A DNA stretch of 64,000 nucleotides. Source: Gibbula magus (taxonomy: Eukaryota > Mollusca > Gastropoda > Trochida > Trochidae). The notes beneath the pieces were generated by a model. It had not been told where the DNA came from and made no database searches. It saw only the letters and a list, made by a program, of their open reading frames with translations. Numbering within the stretch: position 1 is the stretch's first letter; every line of letters begins with the position of its first letter. The stretch lies in assembly GCA_936450465.1 (NCBI GenBank), contig OW388297.1, positions 46,948,130 through 47,012,129 of the forward strand, read 5' to 3'. Below, piece by piece: positions 25,849 through 37,620 of the stretch. A program made the position numbers and the translations under genes.

Positions 25849-26560
25849 TCTCTATATAATCACGTGTTACTGGTCAGACACAAGCATATCTCTCAGAAGG
25901 GTTAAATAATATAACCACCTTTTATGTGATATTCTATTTCACGTACTGATTGTGATCTAGAAGGAGATAAACTGTCTCACTACTATATGTTTTGGAGTAG
26001 AAACTTTAGAGATGAATACATAACAAGTAGTTAAGGAATTATATAACTATATGATATCTAACGAGCTTCCCCTTTCATATCAAGTTTATGTCCCGAGTGA
26101 AATAATTTTGCGTTATAACAATTTGTTATGAAACCCCTTTACGAAGTACCATGGGGGTAATAAAAACGATTCTTTCACATTTTCCTTTTTGTTGTGTCTT
26201 TACTTCAAATGGAATATTACATATATTTGAGTCATACCATATACATCATATACATAGGGACGGGGTGGGACAGTGGACAGCAATCCCCTACGTGGTTTTA
26301 CAAAATGGACATTATTTTGGGACCAAAAACGAGATTGAAACACAAATCCAATTTCATTTCCCCCAGATATTTAAGAACAAATATAGAGGGAGTAAGTCTT
26401 TGAAGTCTAAGAGCATTTTGAAATGGCATAGATAAATCACCATGTTCTTATTAAGAGAACATGATTTTCAAAGTGGTACGCAGCAGGACATCAGTGTTGG
26501 AAGTATATTTCAAAAAAACCCGATCTTTACAAATAAGTATTGGCCATCTAAAATAATGTT
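25849..26560. other. No gene recognised
   Basis: AT-rich sequence with two overlapping frames (26,151-26,435 and 26,194-26,403) that I do not recognise. The short VRQF-type repeat at 25,960-26,000 is discussed with the 25,091-25,475 segment. Confidence 0.5.
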
Positions 26561-27450
26561 CTAAAGGAGATATCGAGCGTGTGAGATTAGGAAGTATATC
26601 CTATAGGTTTATATTGAAAATTAATCAAGAATGATATTGAATGATAAATTTAGTCACACATTAAAGTTGCACAGTTCTTAGATTTGAATAACTTCAGAGT
26701 TAATTGAAAGTGTTTTGTCCTACCACTGATAATTGTTGAGGGAAGTTTTCGAAATGGATCCCTGAAACCTGCCACACACAGAATATTAAGGATAAATAGT
26801 AAAAGACAAATATTGATTGCGTTTTAATTATGATTGTTAGTTTATTTTGTGGTAAAATACGAAAATATATCGTTTATGAACAGGATTTTATTTTCAACAG
26901 ATCATGATAACCAAACCAAAGACTCGGATGTTTCAATTCAGGCTTCTAGCTAATTTAGCCAAACATTGTCACCTCAGTGTTAAGGAACTTTGACATGTTG
27001 TTGTAAATCTTTGTGGAGATGTTGTCAGGTATGAAATTGGTTTTCATGGTGAGTCCACTCGTTTGCAGTAGAAACCAAATCTTTTTAAAATAGAGTTCAT
27101 GACTTCGAAAATCTGAGTTTCTAAGGAAGAGATGACAAACCTGTATTTAAATTGATTTGAAATGTATTGGTCATTTCAAATGTATTTCACTGTTAGAATA
27201 CTTGCTGGGGAAAATATGCATGCATCATGTCGCTATGCATTGCGTAGAAAGCTACTGTCATTTAAACAAGAGCATCAACTGAGAAAGGAATAACATTTGT
27301 AATGTTGTTGGGGACTGTAGAGACTCGGTTGAAGTATAGATTTATAAAAACAGACAATTATACATGTTTTGTTTATATCTGTTATTTTTTTTATCTTGGA
27401 GAATTATGTAATGTGAGTGTAGTTTATAAAATGTATAAGACAAAGTGTTT
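26561..27450 (+). repeat. Direct duplicate of 32,880-33,680
   Basis: Several blocks match in order and orientation: 26,630 with 32,920 (aggaatgatattgg-type), 26,750 with 33,020 (ggatccct), 26,990 with 33,285, 27,090 with 33,385 and 27,280 with 33,540. The segment includes repeat P copy 1. It is a diverged large duplication with no gene evident. Confidence 0.75.
26940..27160 (+). repeat. Repeat P, copy 1
   Basis: A dispersed repeat of about 200 bp with five clear copies in the window. The block at 27,018-27,053 is identical over 36 bp to P2 (33,315-33,350) and P5 (63,543-63,578, inverted). A second block from about 27,092 is identical over roughly 35 bp to the same copies. The sequence between and around these blocks is much more diverged. 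Confidence 0.8.
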
Positions 27451-27804
27451 ATGGTAAGAGGTTCAGTTATTCAAACTCTTCAGGTAACGAGGTTCTGATC
27501 ATACAATAAATGTGTTTTACGAAGCTTTCTTCGTGGTTTCCAGGCAAATCAATAAATCAATTAAATGTATATTATGTTATTGGGATCAGATAAAGTCAAT
27601 GACATTTAAACTATTTATCTATTTTTTAAAACATCTTTTTACAAAGTGATTTTCTTCCTATGAACACATGGTTTTGCGCATCCCACATCCCAAATGCAGT
27701 GTATTCAATCGAAAATACCGAGAACATTTTATCACATCCGAAGAAATGGTGCACTTTGTGAGAATGACATTATTGTAGGTAGCATAGTTTGCAACTGCAG
27801 ATAA

Positions 27805-28500
27805 AGTGTATAAAACGGCTGACCATACACGTTGGTATCAAAGCAACAAAAAGCACACAAGAAAATATCGGTTTTGACAGCCATTGAGAGTGAGAGAGCC
27901 GTTGGAATTGTCACATAGCGAGTCTCACACGCCGACGACGCCAGAAGGTTCGGTTGCGCGCGCATAGCAGTCACCAGGTTAACGCAACGGTTACGTGATA
28001 GAGATCAGACAAAATGCAGGTCGAGAAAAAGGTGATTACGCTTATTGAAGACCGCCACATCCGGGTATTTCATCTCTGAAATCCATTCATCATTACGACG
28101 TTAACGTCAAAGACGTCAGTGAGACACGTAATTAGCAGACAAACTTGGTAAAAGAGATTGAAGACTCATGATATCTGAACACGTCGTCCATACCACAAAA
28201 CGTTCCTGAGGCGTCAACAACGAGTAACAAAACAGACAAATTCAACGTTGGCAACAGAGAGACTGAGCAATGGTAATGCTCTCATATGGGAGCAGATTTT
28301 GCATCTTCAAGAACAATGGTAGACAACGTGTGTACCGAAGAATTAGTGACCTTTATGCTCTGACTTGCGTCCATCAAGTCAGCCCATTGCCTCCTTGATG
28401 AATGACAAAGCTTATCTTCTGACGTCATCCGACGTCTGACGTCATCAACCCATAGACGTGTACTTGCCCGTTCTGACGCTCGAGATGGACATACCGAATA
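27805..28500. promoter_or_regulatory. CpG-richer stretch with TATA-like and paired CRE motifs
   Basis: This stretch has many more CG dinucleotides than the rest of the window (for example around 27,930-27,965). It contains TATAAAA at 27,809-27,815, two perfect TGACGTCA sites at 28,420-28,427 and 28,437-28,444, and an extra GACGTC between them at 28,431-28,436. A short plus-strand frame MQVEKKVITLIEDRHI starts at 28,013, about 200 bp past the TATA-like box, and ends after 18 codons unless spliced. The minus-strand 123-codon frame at 28,282-28,653 is not recognisable. It is a plausible promoter or enhancer region, unproven. Confidence 0.25.
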
Positions 28501-28739
28501 CAAATGTGACTTAGTGACAACATTTGTCTCAGTCATTTGTGTGAATGAAATTTTCATTTTCAGACCCCTCACTTCAACACAGACCTGTACAAATGAATGC
28601 AAAGTACTGATTGAAATGAATTTTGTACTCATGTTAAATGAACGAAATCTCATAAGAATAATACCAATTCTAGATTTATGTGTCGTTAAGTTTTCCTGTA
28701 ATGGTGGTTGTTGCGATTTCTGATAAAAAAAAACCCAGA

Positions 28740-28990
28740 CACTATGCCACTAATGGTGCGTTTCTAACAGTCAAACGTGATTTTTGAAATGCATCTACAA
28801 CAGACACGTGACAGTTTGGGGTTGGTAATGCATAAAAAGGTCGCATAACTACTATGCCTGTAAATGGGACGTGCAATGTCAGTTTCTGCCCATGAATAAG
28901 GTCGTTATTTGATTTAAACTAGAAATAAGTAATTATCGTACAAAAAGTAATTGGGTATGAATAAACTTGTCGAGTCCAAGTATTTGAACT
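28740..28990 (+). repeat. Duplicate of 51,655-51,870
   Basis: The two places share, in the same order and orientation, 'aggtcgcataactactatgc'-like sequence, a 'gtttctgc...catg' block and a 'gaaactagtaattat'-like block. It is a dispersed or segmental repeat of unknown kind. Confidence 0.65.
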
Positions 28991-29099
28991 TAAATCAGCG
29001 CATGCAGTATTTCAGCACATATAAAGTATAAAAAAAATATTTAAAATACATACTTTATGACACTTTGATAAATAAAAACAAAATTCAACCACAAAATAA

Positions 29100-29560
29100 A
29101 CGTCACCATACAAAATACAAGATATTGGAATCTACAAGTGATGAATACGACTGAAACCGGGTTACATCATTTGTTCATAAGCCAAACTAACTAAATGGAA
29201 TCTATTCATATTTCTACAAATATCTAAATATCCTAATCCAGACAAATGGGAGAGTCCAAAAAGGATTTGCTTTATTTTATGACGTTTGACAATAATGCTG
29301 CATTAATGAACTTAAGTCCAAGAAGGTTGTTAATGTCGACAGAATCTTTTACTTATTACGTTTCTACTTGTTATATGTGTTTGACATGTATGCCAAAGTT
29401 TCTGGCCAAATACCATTGTTGATATTGCACCCCAAGTGTATTTGAACATACACAAAAAAATAAAAGCATTTTACTGTGATGTATGAAATGTCTTTACACT
29501 ACATTCAAAGAAGTTCAACATAGACTTTATCATACAAACATATTTCGCTTCTTAATCTGT
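29100..29560 (+). repeat. Duplicate of 40,105-40,560
   Basis: Matching landmarks in order: 'cctgaaac...gttaca' (29,150 and 40,168), 'aaactaactta'-like (29,184 and 40,199) and 'caccccaagtgt / caccccatatgtg' (29,429 and 40,481). Both copies are AT-rich and non-coding. Confidence 0.6.
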
Positions 29561-32500
29561 ACAATGACGTGGCGTTTCTTTTATGGTTTAGTGTACTTGA
29601 AGTTATCAGTCTTCCTTAATCAATAACACACCAAGTACATCTGCAATACTCTAGCTCAGTCAGTCTTGATGAAAAACAGTCTCCCGAGGTATTGCCAAAG
29701 GTCAAAACGTTTTCAGCCTCGAAACTCTACCTTAATTGTAGCATTTCTAACTTGAATTGATCACCCCCTTAAACAGCGAAACTATTGATCCTGTTCATCG
29801 ATTCGCACCTTTGTTTCAAATATGCCTGAAGGGTGTTGTTTCCCCTCTAACATAAAGCCTATCCAGTGTGTATTGTTACATTATTCAAGTCATCAGTGAT
29901 TAAACTTGAATTATTCAGGATCAAGCATTGCGCTTAAAGTTTTAAGATTTTTTCAATTTTCCTAATTATGTATTGTTTTATCTGGGCGTGAGTGTTGTGT
30001 TAATTATGTGTAGTCACATTCTACAATTTGTTCTTGTAGGATTTAGGTTAACATATTTCGATATAATTTTGTACTTCTTGTCCATGTGGATTTCTTTTTA
30101 TTTAAACACAATGCAACAAATCAATATATTGTGACTTATATTTTTAAAAGAATTGTTTTACAATATACATTCATATTTACTAAATAATTGTATTTTTTGG
30201 CACTGAAAGAGTTATCTTGGTATTGACAGCGAAGCTTAAAAGAGCCATATTTGTATTTATGTTCGTTTAAAAAGTTGTTAAAAATAGGTGAACAAGGCTA
30301 CCGTCTATTGTTTATAACCGTAAAATAAGTATACTACGTATGTTATTACTTGAAAATGATACTTAATTACAAAAATAGCGAGCAAGTGGAACTGCAAAAC
30401 AATGTTTATCTTATTGAACGTTTAAACTTATATACATTATTGAATTCGAAAACTTTGTGTGTACACATGATGGATAATAATGTTTTTGACATGAGTGAAG
30501 AAAATCCCATCAACTGAAGGTTTCTTGAAAATGTAATTTCCATGAGTGAAAGTAGAGAACAAAAATACAAACGTTTCATCAATAAAATGGTACTTCACTC
30601 ACATCTAATAACAAGCCAATCAATATGCCGGCTTCACCTTGTGGTGAAATTACTTGGAGCTTTCAAAAAGACCAACAATTTATTTATTTTGATATTGAAT
30701 TATTGATGTTCTACTTAGAAACTCACAATAAACAATATAACCTTGGAAAAACGATCAATTTTCTATTTCCTGTCTTAGTTACACAATATGCAATTGTTTG
30801 TTTTATTGAATTAAACGTGTCAACATTTATTTGAGATCATGTTTGTAAACACAGTTTTCATGTATGTGAACTATACTCTAACTCTTCTATTTTGGAGAAT
30901 TATCATTAGATATTAAGCAGAAGGAAAGCTCCCAAAATGTCTTAACATATGTACATACTAAGATCATTGCTAATTTGGAAACATAAACTTTGGATAAACG
31001 TTCCCTCTTTGCTGTAATCATTTAGCATACTCCTTAAATTTATGAAACATATAACCATATAGAGTTGACCAAATCCAAGGAAAGTGTACAATACTTTTCT
31101 TTTTTAATTTATATCAGACATACTCAAAGTATATGAAAAATAGAAACACCCTCGTTGCAAGGTTAAGGACTTCACACTTGGATCCTTCAACACTTTTGAG
31201 ACTGAAATGGTCAAAGTGTTAACGTTTTATGTTAAAATAGTTATAAATAAATTTAAGTTACTATACATTTTAAGATTCATCATGATATCTAGAAATAGTA
31301 ACCGATTTTTCGGGATGGGGGATTGCCAAGTAACACCCAATGAAGTATGTTTCATTGCAGAGACAACTCGACCATGTAGTGTTTGAAGTTACAAAACATC
31401 ATGCATATTATGATATCGTTTTATATGTGTTCTATAACATTGCAGTGTGGATGTTTACACTTGATCAATAATCGACGCAATTTTATTCCTAAGCATTCTC
31501 ATTCACAAGGGAAAATAATTTGCAAGGTAGTAAGCAGCTGCAGTTATATCTAGAGTTCTTCTGACTTGCTTGTTAACATTTGCTAGCAACCGTTAGCGAC
31601 TCACAACAAGTATAATCAGTCGTTTATTGACCCACGCGGGCTGAGATCATCTCCGCAGAAAGTCAATCCTGACCAAGTCATCTGTGGTAATGATACTTTG
31701 CATACTCAAGAACACACACTAAACATATTCAAGAGGACGTTTATGAAATATATATTTCTCTGGTTCAAGACACACTTCTTCTGATTCATGCAAATATGTA
31801 GTACTGATACAAATTTACTCAGCGGACGCTTCGGTAATTCACAATATCTTATAATAATAGACTAATATTCATTCTTGTTTTATCGTTGACGTCCACCGTG
31901 TTTAATTCCACTGAAAAAATGTAAGTATTCAGTTTGTTTGGATTTATTTGTTCATTGAGGATGGGGTTTTGTAGTTGTTTAAGTCGTTAACACATTAACT
32001 GTTCATGTTATGTTTGAGATAACAGATGGTAACATAAGTTTCAAATGTCGAACATGTTTGAGTAAATGTGAACTTAAATATATAAATGTTGGTAGCATGG
32101 TAACATTCTTCAGTTTTGGAGCTACATTAGAAACACTGCTAATTGAACTAAAATTTACAATAGCAGCATTGTAACACTTTAAATGGTGAACACAGGGACC
32201 TTTCCAAGTTCTATCACATGTTGGTCTAACATTAATCGTCCACAGTACCCAGAGGGTTGAAACATTGGTTGCACTCACTTGAAAGATCGATTCATTCACA
32301 TTTAACTCAAGGGATTAGTTTCGTGGCTTGATTTAGCAACTCAGACGCTTTATTTTACACTCAATCAAGTCAAAAGCAATTGGTCTTTTTGTTTTACTGC
32401 AACCAAGCTGTCAATCAATAAAGATCGTGTTTTTCACTGTTACGACTGCTTATCATTGAGTATAACAGTAAGAACAACTTAATTAATTGTTGTATTATTG

Positions 32501-32879
32501 AAAAATTAATGCAATTAATGTCATTCAGCTCAAATGTGTTACTTTATGTTAACAATTATTGGTGACATTTTCCAATCATAGCAACGAAACTTCAAATAAT
32601 ATTGAATTTACTTTAAGGTGTGAATATCAAATCTCTAGTCGAACCTCTATAGGCCTGAACTGAAAATCTTAAGTTTCATATAACATAAACTGTTTATAAT
32701 CATCTGTTTGCAAAATATGATCAAGACAAGCAAACTCTTATTATGATCAAATATATATTCATCTTCAATGAATATTTGACGGCATATATTTCACACTGCC
32801 TTGAAATCCTCATGAAACTAATTACTAATGATATATCATTACGCTGTGACGTTACATGATGACGTCAAATTACAATAAA
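29561..32879. other. No gene recognised; AT-rich spacer with one CRE palindrome
   Basis: No convincing coding sequence was seen. The minus-strand 98-codon frame at 32,003-32,299 contains 'LPSVISN', which looks superficially like the Jockey reverse transcriptase text at 62,140, but the flanking residues do not match. A tgctagcaac X-box half-site lies near 31,581, and TGACGTCA occurs at 32,860-32,867. Confidence 0.5.
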
Positions 32880-33680
32880 ATCTCTACTATTTTTCAGAGA
32901 CATTAAAAACTAATCAGGAATGATATTGGATGATAAATAGATTCTCCCACCAAAGTTGCTAAATCCAGAATTGATTGGAAGTGTTTTCCTGCCTGGTAGT
33001 TATAAAGAGAAGTCTTTGAGAGGGATCCCTAAACAATTATATCTACAGCAACCTGCCACATGTATACATTTAATGGATGGATCGAAAATGACAGATATTG
33101 ACAGACGTTTTATCATGATTGGAAAGATTTTTGAAAAAAAAAATACAAAATAAGGTAGTTTTTCAACAGAGCACGGTGCAACTTTGTTAATATTCATTGA
33201 TTTATATTCAGCAGACATTAATTATGGAATGTTTTCAGGCGTCTAGCCAATTTAGCCAAATAGAATCACCTTCGTGTTCATGAACTTTGACATGTTGCTG
33301 TAAATCGTTGTGGCGATGTTGTCAGGTATGAAATTGGTTTTCATGGTGAGTTCACTCGTTTGCAGTTGAAACCGACTGTGTTTGTAATAGAGTTCATGAC
33401 TTCGAAAATCTGAGTTTCTAAGGAAGAAATGACAAACCAGTATTTGGGGTGAGAATTTAAAACTTATTGGCTGTTTTTCAAATAATAACACGGCAGTTAG
33501 AATTCTCCCTTGGAGAACTTTGCAACTTAAATCAACTTCTGAGTAAAGGAATACATGTTGTAATATTGTTAATGTAAACAGGTCCAATGGAGGACTATAA
33601 ATTTACATTTGTACTTGGTTGTATGTCTGTTATGTTTCATCGGATAGAGATATGTAATGTAAGTGTTGATAAGCGGTTAC
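32880..33680 (+). repeat. Direct duplicate of 26,561-27,450
   Basis: See the partner segment for anchors. This copy also begins the left arm of the large palindrome, because its P repeat and neighbouring sequence reappear inverted at 63,465-63,720. Confidence 0.75.
33230..33440 (+). repeat. Repeat P, copy 2
   Basis: The conserved 36-bp block lies at 33,315-33,350 and the second conserved block begins near 33,386. It is in the same orientation as copy 1 and is mirrored by copy 5. The complementary strand is open for 111 codons (33,252-33,587), and the same frame is open across P1 and P5. However, conserved blocks are identical at synonymous positions too and variable blocks change residues freely, so coding is not indicated. 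Confidence 0.8.
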
Positions 33681-34221
33681 TAAATCATGTTCGATATAAC
33701 TGCTGATTAAAATTTTGAAATAAGTAAATTCAACTCCCTCAAATACACTAAATATAATCTAACTATTGTGGGGCCGTTACATGGTAAAAGATGTAATATT
33801 AAGTTGTTTGAAAAGGTTAAATAACTCCTTTATTTCCTTAGAGAAGTGCACGTATTTCTTCATTGACAAACTTGTTGTTTTTGTTTCACGGTTATTCTGC
33901 TAAATAATGATGTGAAATAAATACAAAAACGGGCACAGGAAAACGATTTTAAGGATTCGCTGTACGAGAATGAGTACGAAAGTCCTGGTAAGCCGGTATG
34001 TGTTGTTGATTGCTTCAACCACCGATTATTGTTTCCTGTCAACACCTGTTGTTAATGGACCAAAGAAAACAATATTGACCATGGACGAAGTATTTAATAT
34101 TTAATTTAATATTTAATGTATTTAATACTGAAACGAAACAATGAAATGAAATACAGTCAACAATGTAAATTGGTTTTAACAGCTGGATGTACGGCAAAAT
34201 GACACCATGATAAAAATAGCA

Positions 34222-34370
34222 TGACGTCATGCAACAATTGTTTGACGTCACAAGACAATACGGCTATTGGTCAGACTTGGGCTGGAGTCAATATGCTTTT
34301 CTGTCGACGGTCACGTGATCAGCACTCGACCAATCAGGTCGCTGGGAAAATATGCTTACATAATAAAAAC
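34222..34370 (+). promoter_or_regulatory. Paired CREs, two CCAAT boxes and an E-box
   Basis: TGACGTCA occurs at 34,222-34,229 and 34,243-34,250. ATTGG (an inverted CCAAT) occurs at 34,265-34,269, TCACGTGA at 34,311-34,318, CCAAT at 34,330-34,334, and an AT-rich TATA-like stretch at about 34,358-34,369. The combination resembles a compact animal promoter read on the plus strand. The plus-strand frame at 34,221-34,538 overlaps it and is not recognisable, and I see no downstream gene. Confidence 0.3.
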
Positions 34371-35169
34371 TTAGTTGTCAGGAAAAGTGTATCCTTGATT
34401 TATATTATACTATACTTCCTTAATTTATGTTGGTGTTCAGTATTGGTCGCTCTAGATGCAGTTAAACATATCGAAGTATTAAAAGCCATGGTATGTTGCC
34501 ATCAACGCCTTTATTACCCGTGTGATAGAACGAGCTAACCAGAACAATCTATTGATGATAATTTACCATTATTCAAGTTCTATCTTTGAAAAGGAGAATC
34601 TTAATTTGTTAAAAAATGTGTGCAGCACTAAAATAATTTAAAAAATTGTAATTAAAGATGGAATTTTCATCAATTTTCTTTCTCAATATCAAATGCATAT
34701 TAATTGTTCAATTGCTCTTGCTCCATGTTCCTATTTGATTGCTGTACGATACTAACATTATATCAAACAAAAGAAGTTCAACTCTCTAGAAAGACACATA
34801 TGATATAATTGTAGAGAGGCAAAGGGATATGAATTGATGAATTCAAGAAAAATGCGAAAAAATCATTAAGAACACCAGGAAGCTGTTGACATGTTAAGCA
34901 TGTCCTACTCTACCGATAGCCCCTGTCATTCAAAACATACAATGCACATCACACGATGGACTTAGTTAATCTCTCTAGTAATTCATATGTTCTCGTTACA
35001 AACCATTTCTTTAAGAAATACATTGTCTTTTGTTATTTGGAAAACAACTATGTTTGGTTAAATAAAACTCTATAGTTTGCCACAGTTTTTTCGTGAACAC
35101 AATTGCAGTGTCATGTTGGATAGACCATTCTTAAAACCTAAACAATCAGCAACAACGAGTGATCTGTAT

Positions 35170-35365
35170 TTCAAATGTACAACCAGAATGTTGAAGTCGT
35201 GAACTCTATTAGAGTCCGTTGCTACCTCCACTGTGTAAAATCACCATGGAAACCAATTTCATTGCCTGACAACATCGTTACAGCAATGTATAGTTACATG
35301 TCAACGTTTCACGATCTCTCAGAGGGTTTGGTTTTGTTGTAACAAAATTGAATGGAGGACTTTAG
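35170..35365 (-). repeat. Repeat P, copy 3
   Basis: An inverted copy relative to P1 and P2, from gttgaagtcgtgaactctat to the sequence near 35,365. It belongs with copy 4 to a second subfamily: both read ttcattgcctgacaacatcg where P1, P2 and P5 have one base fewer. It lies just upstream of the reverse transcriptase relic, mirrored by P4 in the right arm. Confidence 0.75.
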
Positions 35366-35424
35366 ATGCATTTAGTAATAAAACACATGCTTTGTCGATA
35401 TTTTGCGGTTTGGAAAATGCTTAG

Positions 35425-35510
35425 GGCACTACATGGAACCATAGCATCTTAAAATATTCGCTTGAATTTGGATTGCGATGTCGTTTGCAAATGTTATGTC
35501 AAACTGCACA
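35425..35510 (+). pseudogene. Jockey-type reverse transcriptase relic, left-arm copy
   Basis: Plus-strand translation from 35,431 reads TWNHSILKYSLEFGLRCRLQ. This aligns with the right-arm relic (TWNHDIQKDLFEFGLQCRL on the minus strand near 62,140-62,203) and with the 'TTW..gIl..L...GLrGrLP' stretch I know from Jockey-clade LINE reverse transcriptases. Similarity fades after about 35,510. Only this short piece is recognisable here. Flanking repeat P copies and the mirrored position show that it was present before, or moved with, the inverted duplication. Confidence 0.6.
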
Positions 35511-37539
35511 TACTAACGGTATGAGAAATTCTATTGAAAGAATGTCATTAATCCCATGTGCAACAAACAATGTTGACTTTCATTTCTCAGTACAACTAAC
35601 ATGTTTTTATATGAAATGCAGATATGTGAAACGTTATGTGAATGAACTTTTTTCTTGCTTACACTGCTGGATAATGATACAGATCATATGATTAATTTGA
35701 CTGCCACATTGTTATATGTTTTCTTTTGCAGTGAAAAACTGTTATCTCTGTGTCTATCTAACCACAACTTTTATGTTGTTTATGTTATTATTGAACGGTG
35801 ATTATACCAAATGTACACACGAATTATAATATTGGATACTATACAAACTTCACAATGCGCTGAGGATTGTCAAAGCTAAATTGGTTGTCAACGTTTGTGT
35901 GAAGCATGATTTATCCCTTCAAATCATGATGGATTGAGGAAAGGTGAAGCATGTTTTGCATTGCGGATTATGATAACTCGACAGGACTATGATAACATCG
36001 TTTGATAAGGCAAAACATCCCAATGTTTGAAACGAGCACAGCTGTTCCATTCGAAAACAACTTAATGATATCAGAGTATGAACATGAATCATGTCAACAA
36101 CAAGAATATAAAACAGACAAAATGTCAAGAAGCATGAAGTGGGCAATCCAATGGGGAAAAGAGTGGGGAATCATTGGAATCATTGGTGAGAAACGTCCTT
36201 CATGTTCACACTAATGATTAGTTTAGCATATTGAGTAACAAATTCAGAACACTTATGGTCGAGAAATTATTACAATGGTTATTGTTCACTCATCCATATT
36301 TCAAAGCCGTTACAATTATTATTAACCATTTTTTTTCTAATTATTCTTTCAACGGAATTAATATGGTAAAGTGAAGTGAATAATTGTTCTCTTTCAAAAT
36401 AACTTTAAGAATATCAATAATTAGAAGGCTACTGCTTCAACTGAGATTTATGTTGACAATTACGTCTTGAATTGTTCCTTCAGATCATTTCATTATCTCC
36501 CTGTGATATATCAGTTCAGTTTGCACTGCCTCACCACTGTCTTTATCGTCCTGTTGAGCACTGGAGTGAAATACCATTGATTTAACTCAAGGGAACGAAA
36601 CCTATCCTCTCGGTTGGTGTAAAGCCAGTAGTTTTCACGTCCAGAAATACGACATTAACAGATTTATGTACCAAATGTACCATTTACAAAAAATAAAAGT
36701 AACATATTAAAAAAAAAATTCAATTTGACTCCCTGTTATCGATGGAAACATTAATATAATGGCCTCGTTTTTTAAGGATTATTTTTCGAAGATTTCGATT
36801 ACGAAGCATAATGGTACCAACAAAGAAACATTTTCTAATATCAGGTTTAAAAATTCAAATGTTGTTTTATGTAGTCATTCGGTATATATACTTTAACTTA
36901 AATAATGACTTCTTTTTTCTATAGTACAAGTTACGAATGAGCAGTTGAACGAGACCTGGTTTATTGTTGGTTCTGTTTATATCAAATCAATAAATTCAAT
37001 TAACATGAAGGTATACAAGAGTTAAATTTCCACAATATTCATATTCATAGACAAAAAATTCACGAATTATTGTCATAACTGTGTGAAATTAAAGTTACAT
37101 TTGTAAATGAGATTACACTTGTTTTTCACGAAATGATATTAAATGATTAAAAAGACTCATAGAATATAGAAAGCAAAACTCGTATGGGTATTTTAAATAT
37201 GTGTAAACCAATTTATCGCCCTGGAAATCAGTACATATATATGCATCATTTTTCAGTAGTAACTTTTGAGATTACCTCTGGTTATCATAAACTAAATTTC
37301 CAACAAAAGGGAACACAGATATGATGTGGTATGGGTGCTGGGCGCTTGGCTATTAAAACATGTGTTCCTGAGAACAATCATATACCTTACACAACGAGAA
37401 GAGTTGAAGATCTTATCTTGGGGTCCTTACAGATCGTTGATTCTGACGTATGCACATCTGTTTAGAATCAAAGTGCCACCTTGGGTTTCTTTTAACCTCT
37501 TTAGCACACCACTGATTTACGATGATTCAGCATGACCTT

Positions 37540-37620
37540 TGTGGCTAAACCAAAAGTTGGTCCTGAAAAAAAGCGCAGAGTTGCATTTCTCACATCAAAT
37601 TCCCTGGTTCAAATCCCGGT
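37540..37620 (+). mobile_element. Possible degenerate tRNA-derived SINE fragment
   Basis: A B-box-like ggttcaaatcccgg at about 37,606-37,619 is preceded by tggctaaacc at 37,542, a weak A-box resemblance. The spacing of about 65 bp is longer than usual, so a rearranged or chance match is possible. Confidence 0.3.

Noticed and set aside
28282..28653. 123-codon minus-strand frame in the CpG-richer stretch
   Set aside because: It has no recognisable domain, overlaps motif-rich candidate regulatory DNA, and can be explained by higher GC lowering stop frequency.
32003..32299. Minus-strand frame containing LPSVISN, similar to a Jockey reverse transcriptase block
   Set aside because: Flanking residues and order of motifs do not match the family; only a few residues coincide.
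33252..33587. 111-codon frame on the complement of repeat P2, open also in P1 and P5
   Set aside because: Conserved blocks are identical at synonymous positions and the variable parts change residues freely; P3 and P4 are shifted by a base. The conservation is at the DNA level.
36002..36214. Frame with MFETS..AVPFENN, echoed on the minus strand at 59,301-59,585
   Set aside because: These are mirror copies in the palindrome; substitutions between them are largely non-synonymous and the frames diverge soon after.
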